From contig MWBZ01000030.1 of NCBI GenBank assembly GCA_002069765.1, forward strand, positions 1 through 39,025: DNA of 39,025 nt. Reading direction: 5' to 3'. The position numbers were made by a program, and so were the translations under genes. Of this stretch, positions 25,927 through 34,223 are shown piece after piece; position 1 is the stretch's first letter, and every line of letters begins with the position of its first letter. Source of the stretch: a bacterium ADurb.Bin243. GTDB taxonomy: Bacteria > Muiribacteriota > UBA9980. The notes beneath the pieces are model-generated. The model saw only the letters and a program-made list of their open reading frames with translations, did not search any database and was not told the origin of the DNA.

Positions 25927-27411
25927 ATGCAAATATCGAAGAAAGCGTTTTGCTTTTTTTGCGTTACGGTCATAGCGGTATGTTACATATTTTTTATGCC
26001 GTTTACAAACCCGGTTACCGCCACTCAATCGGTCAACCTGCTGCTTGAAAAAAAATTCGACAATTCAATGTTTATAATTCCCGATGAGCATTTCAAGCTC
26101 GAATGCAAATTTAAAAACATTTCACTTACCGGCCGCGGACATGAAAGTTCAGAAAAAGTCGAAGGCCGCTTTCAGAACGCCAATCTTTTAATCGCAGAAA
26201 AAGTTTTATCTACCTCGCCCGATTACGTGTGCGTCAATTCTAATCTTTACTCCCGTTCGCTCGCAAGCGATCTTGCGGTATCGTCGGTTCAGCCGTCAGA
26301 GGCCGGTTCGGCCGGCGGCAGCGAGCTCGCGTCGCTGATCGTGATAAACGATATGCCCGACGGATTTTCGGCTTTAACTTCGAACAAGCTTTACCTGGGT
26401 AAAATTCAGAAAGAAACTTATGTGCCGGGCTATCTCAGAGGAATCGACTTCGCAAATTACGCCAACCTCCATCTCGAGCGCGACGGCGAGGAAGAATATC
26501 CCGCATACGCCGTGGCCGGCGCTGACGAACAGGCCTACGGCCTTAACAATCTTTTAAGCGTAAATTTCGACAACCCTTCGATAACCGAATCAGAAACATC
26601 TCTCGATATGAGCGAAATCGATCAAACCGCCGATAAGCTCCCTACCAAAGACATTTTTAAAAGATTTTCAAGCTTTAAAGACATGAATATAGTCGTGGCT
26701 AATGAACTCGAACCTTTTGAAATCGACTGTTCGTTCCTCCCCGAAAAATCGGCGCCTAAAGAATTTAATAAATTTCATGCCGTACAGCCCAAAGACAGCG
26801 TAATATCCATAGCCAGAGAATATAACGTGACGGCGTCCGAACTTATGGCGGCCAATAATTTAAAAACGACCGATCTGGCTCCCGGCTCCACTCTTCTGGT
26901 TCCCGACAGGCAAAACGTTGAAACCGAAACCAGTCTCGCTTTAACGGATAAAGACGCTAAAGACGGCGTTAAAACTAAAAATGAAAAATCGCTCGCGGCC
27001 GAAGCAGAAGTCGCGGTCAAGGCCGACGGGCGCCTGCTATGGCCTTCCGCCAGCCGCAGAATCACATCGCGTTACGGCGTGCGAGTGCATCCGGTTTACA
27101 GAATTAAAAAATTCCATAACGGAATCGATATCGGCGCAAGTTACGGTTCCGCTATAAAAGCCGCGTCGGACGGCACGGTGGTTTACTCGGGCTGGAAATC
27201 ATATTACGGCAGGACCGTTATCATAAAACATTCCAACGATCTTTACACCCTTTACGCCCATTGCTCCAAACTCGTAGCTAAAAAAGGCGAACGCGTGGGG
27301 CGCGGCGCGCTGATAGCCAAGGTAGGCTCTTCCGGCCTTTCTACCGGGCCGCATATCCATTTTTCGGTTCAGAAAATGGGGCGTTTCGTAAATCCGATGA
27401 AATATATGTAA
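25927..27411 (+). CDS. LysM-M23 (LytM-family) peptidoglycan endopeptidase
   Basis: A 494-aa envelope protein. Residues 1-33 form an N-terminal signal or anchor helix. Residues 35-270 are an unrecognised secreted region. A LysM domain (about 276-320: FHAVQPKDSVISIAREYNV, ELMAANNL, PGSTLLVPD) binds glycan. The M23 domain occupies residues 365-494: RITSRYGVRVHP, H397-N-G-I-D401 zinc ligands, LYTLYAHC (H445) and GPHIHF (H476, H478). All zinc and catalytic residues are present, so it should be an active endopeptidase rather than an EnvC/NlpD-type activator. The ATG at 25927, behind AGGGGGA, is preferred over the TTG at 25906, which would put that Shine-Dalgarno inside the gene. It has its own consensus promoter and terminator. 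Confidence 0.92.
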   Translation: MQISKKAFCFFCVTVIAVCYIFFMPFTNPVTATQSVNLLLEKKFDNSMFIIPDEHFKLECKFKNISLTGRGHESSEKVEGRFQNANLLIAEKVLSTSPDYVCVNSNLYSRSLASDLAVSSVQPSEAGSAGGSELASLIVINDMPDGFSALTSNKLYLGKIQKETYVPGYLRGIDFANYANLHLERDGEEEYPAYAVAGADEQAYGLNNLLSVNFDNPSITESETSLDMSEIDQTADKLPTKDIFKRFSSFKDMNIVVANELEPFEIDCSFLPEKSAPKEFNKFHAVQPKDSVISIAREYNVTASELMAANNLKTTDLAPGSTLLVPDRQNVETETSLALTDKDAKDGVKTKNEKSLAAEAEVAVKADGRLLWPSASRRITSRYGVRVHPVYRIKKFHNGIDIGASYGSAIKAASDGTVVYSGWKSYYGRTVIIKHSNDLYTLYAHCSKLVAKKGERVGRGALIAKVGSSGLSTGPHIHFSVQKMGRFVNPMKYM

Positions 27412-27444
27412 AAGTTACCCGAAGCGTCAAAAAATATAAAATAA

Positions 27445-27487
27445 AAAAAGGCTGTCAGAAAGTTAAAAATTCGGCGGCCTTTTTTGT
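27445..27487 (+). terminator. Terminator after the M23 peptidase gene
   Basis: AAAAAGGCTG (about 27445-27454) pairs with CGGCCTTTTT (about 27475-27484) with one G-U wobble and a roughly 20-nt loop, ending in a T-run and GTTAAG. It lies about 35 nt after the stop codon. Confidence 0.75.
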
Positions 27488-27645
27488 TAAGAATTTCTTT
27501 AACTTTAGCTTCAAATTAAAAACCGTCAGTATTAATTAAACTATAAAACAGCCGATAAAAAACAATAAGAAAGTTATTATTTTATTTCTTTCTTATAAAA
27601 CCGGCCATGTGAATTATGATAGTTTTAGCTGCTATACGGAGTTTT

Positions 27646-28770
27646 ATGGATATGACAAGCGTTAAAACGCTAAAATTTAATACCGTTGACGTATTTAAAC
27701 GCCTGCCGGGCGTTAAAGCGTTCATGCCGCCGCTGGCGATAATTGCGCTCTGCCTGCTTGCGCCGGCTGCGTCCGAAGCTCAGGTGAATAAAAAATTACC
27801 GCCGGGTGACCGGGACAATATTTCAAAAGTAAGCCCCGACCGGTATTTCACCGAGGCTTACCAGCGTTATAAAGAAAAGGATTTCGACGCGGCCATAGAA
27901 CTTTTTAAAATGGCCGTAGTAGATAATCCCGATAACTTTATGGCGTATTTTTACCTGGCGAATATATATCTTGAAAGAAAGATGTATGACGAAGCCGAAT
28001 CGATAATGAACGTGGCTTCGCACATAAAATTAAACCCGTCCGATGCCGAAAAGGCTTTCGCCGAATCCGGCGGGCCCGTAATGAACGAGACCGAAATAAT
28101 AAGATTCAAGCAAAGCGCGAGGTTTAATTATAAAGAAGCTTTGAAATTGCTCGGCGACGGGCAATGGCACGAGGCGATAAAACTGCTTCAAAATGCCGCT
28201 AATATGGAGCCCGATAACGAAACTTATATAGTTAAAATAGGCGAAGTGTTCTATGATATGCAGAATATATCGAAGGCGCGATCTTATTTTCAAAAAGCTT
28301 TGCTCATAAATCCGGATAACCAGACCGCGCTTAAAAAGCTGGCGAAGATATGCTTCGGCAATAAAGAATATGGCGAGGCTAACGAATATTATGAAAGCTT
28401 ATACAGGCTGACCGGAGAAAATAAATATCTGGTTTCAATGAATGAATGCAGCGAAAAAGATAAGCGGGGCGAACGCGAATCGATCAGCGTAGTGCTTAAA
28501 AGGCGCGGCGGAAACGTATTCGTGAATATGGGTTATAACCACGGCCTTAAAATGGGCGATACCATAACGAAAAGGCTTCTGGTTTACCGTTCGCGCAAAA
28601 ACTCCGAAATAAAAGATCCTCGCAACACGAAAGTAATCGGCTATGAAAGGCCGGTTATAGTGGGTGAGCTGCTTGTAACGCGAATAGAAAACGATCTATG
28701 CGAGGCGCTGGTTTCAAATGAAGTTAACGGCGGAATAATGATAGGTGATGAGGTAAGATGGAAGGAATAA
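27646..28770 (+). CDS. Exported TPR protein with a FlgT-like C-terminal domain
   Basis: A 374-aa protein with an N-terminal signal peptide or anchor (hydrophobic core FMPPLAIIALCLLAPAAS, then SEAQ). Residues 55-270 carry TPR units: KEKDFDAAIELFKMAVVDNPDN, ERKMYDEAESIMNVA, DGQWHEAIKLLQNAANMEPDN and ISKARSYFQKALLINPDN. Residues 280-374 form a small beta domain (GGNVFVNMGYNHGLKMGDTI, NTKVIGYERPVIVGELLV, GIMIGDEV) of the kind seen at the end of FlgT and other envelope proteins. The start is chosen at the ATG at 27646 behind CGGAG (27637-27641); the ATGs at 27616 and 27652 are alternatives. It overlaps smpB by 13 nt. It is probably a periplasmic scaffold of unknown partner. Confidence 0.78.
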   Translation: MDMTSVKTLKFNTVDVFKRLPGVKAFMPPLAIIALCLLAPAASEAQVNKKLPPGDRDNISKVSPDRYFTEAYQRYKEKDFDAAIELFKMAVVDNPDNFMAYFYLANIYLERKMYDEAESIMNVASHIKLNPSDAEKAFAESGGPVMNETEIIRFKQSARFNYKEALKLLGDGQWHEAIKLLQNAANMEPDNETYIVKIGEVFYDMQNISKARSYFQKALLINPDNQTALKKLAKICFGNKEYGEANEYYESLYRLTGENKYLVSMNECSEKDKRGERESISVVLKRRGGNVFVNMGYNHGLKMGDTITKRLLVYRSRKNSEIKDPRNTKVIGYERPVIVGELLVTRIENDLCEALVSNEVNGGIMIGDEVRWKE

Positions 28771-29213
28771 AAATTGTAGCCACTAATAGAAAGGCCCATT
28801 TCAATTATGAAGTGATCGAGTCGTACGAAGCGGGCGTGGTCCTCATGGGCACTGAAATTAAATCGGTCCGCGATGGAAAAATCAGTATCGGCGACAGCTA
28901 CTGCATCGCCCGTAACGGCGAAGTGATGATGATTAATTCTCACATCGACGAATATACGTTTGGAAACAGGTTTAACCATGAGCCGAAAAGAACCAGAAAA
29001 CTGCTTTTGCACAAAAAGGAAATTTTAAGGCTTATAGGCAAGACCAGCGAGCGCGGCTTTTCTATAATCCCTCTTAAAGCATATTTTAAAAGGGGAAGGC
29101 TCAAGGTTGAAATCGCTCTGTGCCGCGGCAAAAAGTCTTTCGATAAAAAAGAAACGCTTAAGGAAAGAGATCTGAAAAAGCAATTTCAGAAGGAAATAAA
29201 AGGAAATTATTAA
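28758..29213 (+). CDS. smpB: SsrA-binding protein SmpB
   Basis: A 151-aa trans-translation factor that carries tmRNA to stalled ribosomes. The family core is complete: ATNRKAHFNYEVIESYEAGVVLMGTEIKSVRDGKISIGDSY, HIDEYTFGNRFNHEPKRTRKLLLHKKEI, YFKRGRLKVEIALCRGKKSFDKKETLKERD, and the basic C-terminal tail that enters the decoding centre. The ATG at 28758 lies 13 nt inside the preceding TPR gene, with GAGGTAAG just upstream, so translation is coupled. I see no ssrA (tmRNA) gene beside it or elsewhere in the window. Confidence 0.97.
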   Translation: MEGIKIVATNRKAHFNYEVIESYEAGVVLMGTEIKSVRDGKISIGDSYCIARNGEVMMINSHIDEYTFGNRFNHEPKRTRKLLLHKKEILRLIGKTSERGFSIIPLKAYFKRGRLKVEIALCRGKKSFDKKETLKERDLKKQFQKEIKGNY

Positions 29214-29240
29214 TTGTCAATATAATTTAGGAGGCGGAAA

Positions 29241-31019
29241 GTGGTATCTGGTTTTAAAGAAGCTTTCAGTGGGAAGACCTTTTATATCGCGGTCATTTTA
29301 ATCGGAGCGGTTCTGCTCTGGCCTGCCGCCGGAAAATGTCAGGGCCAGATGAGCGTTGAAGGAAGAGATATCGAAGTCAGTCCGATCGACGGAGTGGATT
29401 ACGTATCCCTTAATTCGCTGTCTAAAAAACTCGGATTATCGGTTAAATATTTTCCGGAATCCAAAATGTACAAAGTGATAGGCAAAGACAAAAGAGAAAT
29501 AAGGTTTGTCGTGGATAAAAGGGCCGTCGTGGTAGGCGACACTTTTATAAGAGCGAACAGCCCGGTCGTGGAATCGGGCGATGACGTAAAAATACCGGTT
29601 GAAATAATATCCGGGCTTTATAGCACGACAGCTCCGGCAAAGCCGAAGGAAAAACCGGCCGCTGAAAAAACGGAACCCGCGGCGCCGAAACCGGCCGAAG
29701 CTAAAGCCGAGGTTCCTAAGGCGGAAACGCCGAAAGCCATTCCCGTGGAAAGCGAGGAAGACATATCTTTTGAAGATGAAGAGCCTTCGCTGGAGGAAGA
29801 AACGGTTGAAACGGCCATAGCGGTTACCGAGCATAAAGACGATTCTCATGAAGCGACTATAGAAAATATAAAGTACAGAAGAAACCCGAATTCGTTCGAA
29901 CTCGATATAGCGTTCGGCGGCGAAACGCCGAAAGGCATTAATTTTTCGACCGGAATGGAAGGCAAAAACGTAGATATCATAATCAATAAAGTCGATTCGA
30001 AGCTCGGCGAGCAGCTCATTAAAATTACCGAAAATATAGTTGAAAGCGTAAAATTGACGATGGTCAATCAGGAAAATTCGAACAGGGTCATACTGTCGCT
30101 GGCTTCGAACGCAAAAGTCAGCGTCAGCAAAAAGGAAAGCGGAAACGTAATTACCTTTACGGTCAATAAAGCCGACGCCGGAAATGAATTGAAACCCCTG
30201 ATAGCCGAAGCCGGCGACACCGCGAGCGTGAGCGTGGCGATTCCGCAGGTTGCCGATACCGTTGAAACGGCGCCCAAAAAAGTTCCCGGAGCCGACGTTT
30301 TGAAAGGCGGCGATAAAATCGAAGTCAAGGTTTCTAACATAGACGAACTGGTGGCCGGACTCGGTTCGGCGGACCATATTATAGCCATAGACGCCGGTCA
30401 CGGCGGGGAAGAATTCGGCGTGGTTTCCGAAAACCGCCTGAAAGAAAAAGACGTCGCGTTCGATATCGCGCGCCGCCTGAAAGCGCTTATGGATAAAACG
30501 AAATTGAGGGCCATCCTTGTAAGAAACGGCGATTATTTTATGCCCGTCGAAAACAGGCTTAAAGTAATAAATACTTATGATACGAAACTTTTAATATCCA
30601 TACATGCCGGCGGCGCAACATCGCCCGACGCTTCGGGAATCGGCATCTATCACTACGGCATGGGCACGCAGAGCCCCGCGAACGCTCCGTTGATCGCGTC
30701 GAGCTCCAACGTAATAGACGCTGAAGTCAACGCTATTCTCGCGACGCTCGATTCGTCTAAAAAAATAAGCGATTCTAAAGCGCTGGCCGAAAAAATAAAC
30801 GAAGCGGTTAGAAAAAGAAAAGAGCTTAAGATGAGAACTTTAAAGGGAGGCAATTTTTCTCTGCTGGCGGAATGCATGATGCCGGCCGTAATTATCGAAA
30901 CGGGATTTATCACCAACCGCGAAGACGAGAAATCGCTTACGTCGGATGATTATAAAGATAAAATGGCGGCCGCCATTTTCGAAGGCGTTAAAAACTATAT
31001 TTTAAGCCAGAAAAAATAA
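29241..31019 (+). CDS. N-acetylmuramoyl-L-alanine amidase (AMIN plus Amidase_3)
   Basis: A 592-aa exported zinc amidase. Residues 1-35 are a signal peptide. Residues 36-130 resemble the copper-amine-oxidase N-terminal-like domain (DGVDYVSLNSLSKKLGLSVKY). Residues 133-195 are a Pro/Glu/Ala/Lys linker turning into a very acidic stretch. Residues 205-315 are an AMIN-like domain (NIKYRRNPNSFELDIAFGG). The catalytic domain is 378-592: IAIDAGHGG (H387), E402 in RLKEKDV, LISIHAGG (H455) and VIIETGFITN (E553), so all zinc ligands and the catalytic Glu are present. It cleaves the stem peptide from peptidoglycan, usually at division. Translation begins at GTG 29241 after GGAGG (29231-29235). It lies 27 nt after smpB. 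Confidence 0.93.
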   Translation: MVSGFKEAFSGKTFYIAVILIGAVLLWPAAGKCQGQMSVEGRDIEVSPIDGVDYVSLNSLSKKLGLSVKYFPESKMYKVIGKDKREIRFVVDKRAVVVGDTFIRANSPVVESGDDVKIPVEIISGLYSTTAPAKPKEKPAAEKTEPAAPKPAEAKAEVPKAETPKAIPVESEEDISFEDEEPSLEEETVETAIAVTEHKDDSHEATIENIKYRRNPNSFELDIAFGGETPKGINFSTGMEGKNVDIIINKVDSKLGEQLIKITENIVESVKLTMVNQENSNRVILSLASNAKVSVSKKESGNVITFTVNKADAGNELKPLIAEAGDTASVSVAIPQVADTVETAPKKVPGADVLKGGDKIEVKVSNIDELVAGLGSADHIIAIDAGHGGEEFGVVSENRLKEKDVAFDIARRLKALMDKTKLRAILVRNGDYFMPVENRLKVINTYDTKLLISIHAGGATSPDASGIGIYHYGMGTQSPANAPLIASSSNVIDAEVNAILATLDSSKKISDSKALAEKINEAVRKRKELKMRTLKGGNFSLLAECMMPAVIIETGFITNREDEKSLTSDDYKDKMAAAIFEGVKNYILSQKK

Positions 31020-31059
31020 CTGAGATCAAACGACGCACATACAAGGAGTTGAAATTTAA

Positions 31060-31701
31060 ATGATAGAAAAAAAACAGCAAACCGCTTCCAGCGGGAGTTT
31101 TTTATCGATATTAATGCTTCTGATCATTCTGGGCATTCTGGTCACTCTCGGCTATTACGTGTTTTTCGAACCGGAAGCGCTGGGCTTTCAAAATGTCGAT
31201 TCGTCGCAGAAAAAAATACTCGTGCAGGGAAAAGACGCCGATTTGAAATCGGTGGCGCAGGAGCAGACAAACGTAAGGCTTTATTTCGCGAACGCGTCCT
31301 TCGACGCGTTGAATCCCGAGGACCGCGGAGTGCCCAGGTGCTCGAGCATTATCGCCTATTCAAAGGCCGTAATAGCGCAGCTTATTAAAGGGCCAAATCA
31401 GAAAGGGCTTTTCAGGACGATTCCTCCCGCCGCGAGCCTGCGCGCAGTTTACCTTTACGGCGAAACTCTGGTGGTGGATTTTTCGAAAGACCTGGTCAAC
31501 CAGCATCCCGGCGGCGTGAGCTCCGAGCTTTTGAGCGTTTATTCGATAGTGAACACTCTCATGGAGCTTCCTCCAGTCGACGGCAAATCGATAAAAAACG
31601 TTCAGATACTGATTAACGGCTATCCCATGAAAACTCTCATAGGCCATGTTAATATAGAAAAACCTCTCACTGCGGAATCGGGACTGGTTTCATCGATCTA
31701 A
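31060..31701 (+). CDS. Membrane-anchored GerMN-domain protein
   Basis: A 213-aa protein. Residues 14-34 form one transmembrane helix (SILMLLIILGILVTLGYYVFF), leaving the rest in the periplasm. Residues 75-205 match a GerMN domain: NVRLYFANAS, YSKAVIAQLIKGPNQKGLFRTIP, VYLYGETLVVDFSKDL, VYSIVNTLMELPPV, VQILINGYPMKTLIGHV. The domain is named from Bacillus GerM and also occurs in LpqB and many non-sporulating phyla, so it does not imply spores. Its position 40 nt after the amidase, behind AAGGAGT (31042-31048), suggests a shared role in cell-wall remodelling, as GerM does in Bacillus. Confidence 0.87.
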   Translation: MIEKKQQTASSGSFLSILMLLIILGILVTLGYYVFFEPEALGFQNVDSSQKKILVQGKDADLKSVAQEQTNVRLYFANASFDALNPEDRGVPRCSSIIAYSKAVIAQLIKGPNQKGLFRTIPPAASLRAVYLYGETLVVDFSKDLVNQHPGGVSSELLSVYSIVNTLMELPPVDGKSIKNVQILINGYPMKTLIGHVNIEKPLTAESGLVSSI

Positions 31702-31730
31702 GCAGGCTTGATAATTTTTGCTCTTATTCA

Positions 31731-31923
31731 TTTCATGTGGGTAAGTTTATCAGTGAATAGTGTAGAGTGGATAGTGAATAGTTAAGGCTGGGGCTCGCCC
31801 TGCGAGCTTAATATATAAAATATTTAAAAACGCCTTATCGAAATATCCAAAAGTCCTTTAGTTCTCAGCTCTCCACTCTGAACTCTTAACTAAATTAAAA
31901 TATTTTACCCATACGATATGAAA
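31731..31923. repeat. 193-bp imperfect inverted-repeat element
   Basis: This non-coding stretch is flanked by opposed ends, TTTCATGTGGGTAA (31731-31744) and TTACCC...ATGAAA (31905-31923). Inside them lie longer diverged arms: about 31753-31787 (GTGAATAGTGTAGAGTGGAT and on) is matched by the reverse complement of about 31860-31895 (CAGAGTGGAGAGCTGAGAAC in that sense). The central portion holds a small GCTCGC/GCGAGC hairpin (31793-31807). No transposase, open frame or clear target duplication is seen. It looks like a decayed MITE or REP-type repeat. Confidence 0.5.
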
Positions 31924-31945
31924 AAGAACCATAATTTAATTTCAA

Positions 31946-31987
31946 ATATGCGGAGAGTCCGGCCCGGGCTCTCCGCATATCGTTTTT
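31946..31987 (+). terminator. Strong terminator after the amidase/GerMN unit
   Basis: A 15-bp stem, ATATGCGGAGAGTCC (31946-31960) with GGGCTCTCCGCATAT (31966-31980), one G-U pair, loop GGCCC, then CGTTTTT. It is the longest hairpin in the window and closes the region before the moeA promoter. Confidence 0.9.
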
Positions 31988-32002
31988 AAAAAGAATTAAA
32001 TA

Positions 32003-32031
32003 TTGACAAAAAACCTATATTTTAATATAAT
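32003..32031 (+). promoter_or_regulatory. Consensus sigma70 promoter for moeA
   Basis: TTGACA (32003-32008), a 17-nt spacer and TATAAT (32026-32031); both boxes are perfect. The leader to GTG 32068 is only about 30 nt, leaving no room for a molybdenum-cofactor riboswitch. Confidence 0.9.
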
Positions 32032-32067
32032 CAGCCTCATGAATTATACGCCATAATATAAAACGGG

Positions 32068-33348
32068 GTGGTTGAAATTTTAAAGGATTTAAACGTCGCT
32101 ATAGAAGAAATACTGGGCTGCGTCTCCGGGCCGGCCGAAAAGGAAGAGTTATTCATTCTCGACGCGCTGGACAGAATTTGCGCCGAAGATGTAACGGCGC
32201 GTTTCAGCGTTCCGCCCTTCGACACTTCGGCTATGGACGGCTTCGCCGTCGCCAGCGCCGGATTTGGCGAAAGCGCCGCCGGCAAAACCGTTTTGAAAGT
32301 TATCGGAGAAGCGGCGGCCGGATGCGTCAACGGCTTTAAAATAAGCGGCGGCGAAGCCGTAAAAATAATGACGGGCGCGCCTTTACCGGCCGGGGCCGAC
32401 GCGATACTCGTCAAAGAAGCCGCGGAAGAAGAAAAAGAAGGCGGAAGCTGGACGGTTTCGAGCCGTGAAAAGTTGAAGCCGGGCCTCCACGTGCGAAGGA
32501 CGGGCGCCGATTTTGCGGCCGGCGACGTAATAGTGCCGCGCGGGGCGCGCCTTAATCCGGCCGCGCTCGGAATTCTCGCTTCCTCGGGTTATTCGCGCGT
32601 CAATGTTTTTAAAAAAAGATCCGTCGCCGTGGTATCCACCGGAGACGAACTTATAGATCCGCTCGATCAAAGAGTGGCGGCCGATGGATTCGCCCCCGAA
32701 TTCGGCCGGATAATGAATTCCAATTTATTTCTGCTGTACGGGCTTTTAAATAAAACCGGCGTAAATTGCGAGTTGTGCGGCATCGCCCGCGACACGCCCG
32801 AAGAGATAGCTGCCAGGATTTCCGAAGGCCTTTCGAAGGCCGATATCGTGATAACCACCGGAGGGGCTTCTGTGGGAAGCTACGATTTTATACCGGACGC
32901 GCTGAGGCTGCTTAATTTTGAAGTCGGTATCTGGAAAATGGCCATAAAACCAGGCCGGCCTTTTATATTCGCCATGAAAAAGGCCGGCAATCATAATAAA
33001 CTGGTATTCGGCCTTCCCGGAAATCCCGCGTCGTCGCTGGTTTCATTTATAAAATTGCTCAGGCCGGCGCTTTATAAATACGCGGGCCTCGCGAACCCTC
33101 GCGAATGCGTATCGGTTATGGGCGCGATAAGCGAATCAGTAAAAAAAGACCCCGAAAGAACCACCTATTTAAGGGCGGTCATTTCAAATCCCGCCGGGGA
33201 GCGGGGAAAGTCCCCGCTTATAAGCGTGCCTTCCAGGCAGGATTCCAACATATTGACCACGGCGCTAGCGGCGAACTGCCTGGCGGAAATTCCAGCGGGC
33301 GAAGGCCGTGTCGAAAGCGGCGAGAGCGTATGGGCCCAGATTATATAA
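32068..33348 (+). CDS. moeA: Molybdopterin molybdotransferase MoeA
   Basis: A 426-aa enzyme that inserts molybdate (or tungstate) into adenylylated molybdopterin. Landmarks in order: PPFDTSAMDGFAV, EAVKIMTGAPLPAGADAI, RRTGADFAAGD, LNPAALGILASSGYSRV, VAVVSTGDELI, NSNLFLLYGLL, DIVITTGGASVGSYDFI, KMAIKPGRPFIFA, FGLPGNPASSLVSF and a beta-strand C-terminal domain with RTTYLRA and PSRQDSNIL. Length and domain order are standard. The start is taken at GTG 32068; its Shine-Dalgarno is poor (AACGG), so the exact start is less sure. No other cofactor gene or molybdoenzyme is nearby. The DUF6754-like gene follows after 51 nt. Confidence 0.96.
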   Translation: MVEILKDLNVAIEEILGCVSGPAEKEELFILDALDRICAEDVTARFSVPPFDTSAMDGFAVASAGFGESAAGKTVLKVIGEAAAGCVNGFKISGGEAVKIMTGAPLPAGADAILVKEAAEEEKEGGSWTVSSREKLKPGLHVRRTGADFAAGDVIVPRGARLNPAALGILASSGYSRVNVFKKRSVAVVSTGDELIDPLDQRVAADGFAPEFGRIMNSNLFLLYGLLNKTGVNCELCGIARDTPEEIAARISEGLSKADIVITTGGASVGSYDFIPDALRLLNFEVGIWKMAIKPGRPFIFAMKKAGNHNKLVFGLPGNPASSLVSFIKLLRPALYKYAGLANPRECVSVMGAISESVKKDPERTTYLRAVISNPAGERGKSPLISVPSRQDSNILTTALAANCLAEIPAGEGRVESGESVWAQII

Positions 33349-33353
33349 AAATA

Positions 33354-33387
33354 CCGTATCGCCGCCGCGGCGGCAAAAAAAATACGG
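33354..33387. repeat. GC-rich nested palindrome between moeA and the next gene
   Basis: CCGTAT (33354-33359) and ATACGG (33382-33387) flank a perfect 14-bp palindrome GCCGCCGCGGCGGC (33361-33374) followed by eight A residues. On the plus strand the stem lacks a 3' T-run, so it is not a normal terminator there. Read on the minus strand, the T-run lies 5' of the stem and does not make one either. It may be an mRNA stabiliser or attenuating structure. Confidence 0.5.
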
Positions 33388-33399
33388 CGGACGGAAGTT

Positions 33400-34179
33400 A
33401 TGCACGCTGATTCGATGATTATTTACCCCGGGTTTTATCCGGAAAGCCGCGAATTGGTGCTTATTATATTCGCGGTTTTTTCTTTTATAATTTTTTGCGC
33501 TCGATTTCTGGCCGGCCGCGGATTGAAGATTTCGATCCGTAAAATTTCCGCCGTGGGGGCCATAGAAGAAGCGATCGGGCGCGCCGCCGAAACGGGCCGG
33601 CCCGTTCTTTATCTGAGCGGAATGTACGATATGAACTCCATAGCCACCATGGCTTCTATTAATATATTATCGTACGTGGCGGAAAAGGCGGCGGTTTATG
33701 AAGCCGAATTAAAAATGCCCTGCTGCCGCTCGCTTGTCATGAACGCGGCCCGCGACGCGGCCTGCGGCGCGTATCTCAGGGCCGGAAAGCCTGATCTGTA
33801 CAGGCCCGGCAACATTCAGTACATCACCGACGACCAGTGGGGCTTCGCCTGCGCGGTAGATTCCATTATCATCAGGGAAAAACCGGCCGCCAATCTAATG
33901 TTCGGACATTTCGTGTCCGAATCGCTGATATACGCCGAAACCGGCCATGCTATTGGAGCGGTGCAGATAGCCGCCACGAACGATTTCAACCAGATACCTT
34001 TTTTCGTTATAGCCTGCGATCACTGCATGATCGGCGAAGAACTCTACGCCGCGGCGGCTTACTTATCTAAAAAAACTTCGGATTCGGCTTATCTTCTCGC
34101 TATCGACCTTTGCAAACTGGCCATGATTATTTTTATAATATACGGCGTCGCATGCGTCAGCTTTAAAAATATTCAATAA
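33400..34179 (+). CDS. DUF6754-like membrane protein
   Basis: A 259-aa protein of unknown function. Residues 17-37 form an N-terminal transmembrane helix (ELVLIIFAVFSFIIFCARFLA) and the C-terminus has another hydrophobic helix (LCKLAMIIFIIYGVACVSF). The soluble centre resembles DUF6754: AIGRAAETGRPVLYLSGMYDMNSIATMASINIL, YITDDQWGFACAVDSII, NLMFGHFVSESLIYAETGHAIGAVQIAATND, and DHCMIGEELYAAAAYL. I recognise the family by pattern only; its role has not been established to my knowledge. ACGGAAG precedes the ATG at 33400. It probably shares moeA's promoter, but no functional connection is evident. Confidence 0.7.
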   Translation: MHADSMIIYPGFYPESRELVLIIFAVFSFIIFCARFLAGRGLKISIRKISAVGAIEEAIGRAAETGRPVLYLSGMYDMNSIATMASINILSYVAEKAAVYEAELKMPCCRSLVMNAARDAACGAYLRAGKPDLYRPGNIQYITDDQWGFACAVDSIIIREKPAANLMFGHFVSESLIYAETGHAIGAVQIAATNDFNQIPFFVIACDHCMIGEELYAAAAYLSKKTSDSAYLLAIDLCKLAMIIFIIYGVACVSFKNIQ

Positions 34180-34193
34180 GCCTTACGATAAGC

Positions 34194-34214
34194 TTGAAAC
34201 TCTTTTTGAAACTC
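34194..34214 (+). repeat. Short direct repeat upstream of the GlmS-like promoter
   Basis: TTGAAACTC occurs at 34194-34202 and again at 34206-34214, a 12-nt period, ending 10 nt before the -35 box. Two in-phase half-sites just upstream of a promoter could bind a regulator; a chance repeat is also possible. Confidence 0.4.
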
Positions 34215-34223
34215 ATTTTTCTT

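Noticed and set aside
29214-29240. Possible ssrA (tmRNA) downstream of smpB
   Set aside because: Only 27 nt separate smpB from the amidase gene and no tRNA-like ends are present nearby.
29436-30401. 321-codon minus-strand open frame opposite the amidase gene
   Set aside because: The plus-strand amidase has intact domains and catalytic residues; the antisense product is rich in Phe/Arg/Tyr and has no family resemblance.
32032-32067. Molybdenum-cofactor riboswitch ahead of moeA
   Set aside because: The predicted leader is only about 30 nt, far too short.
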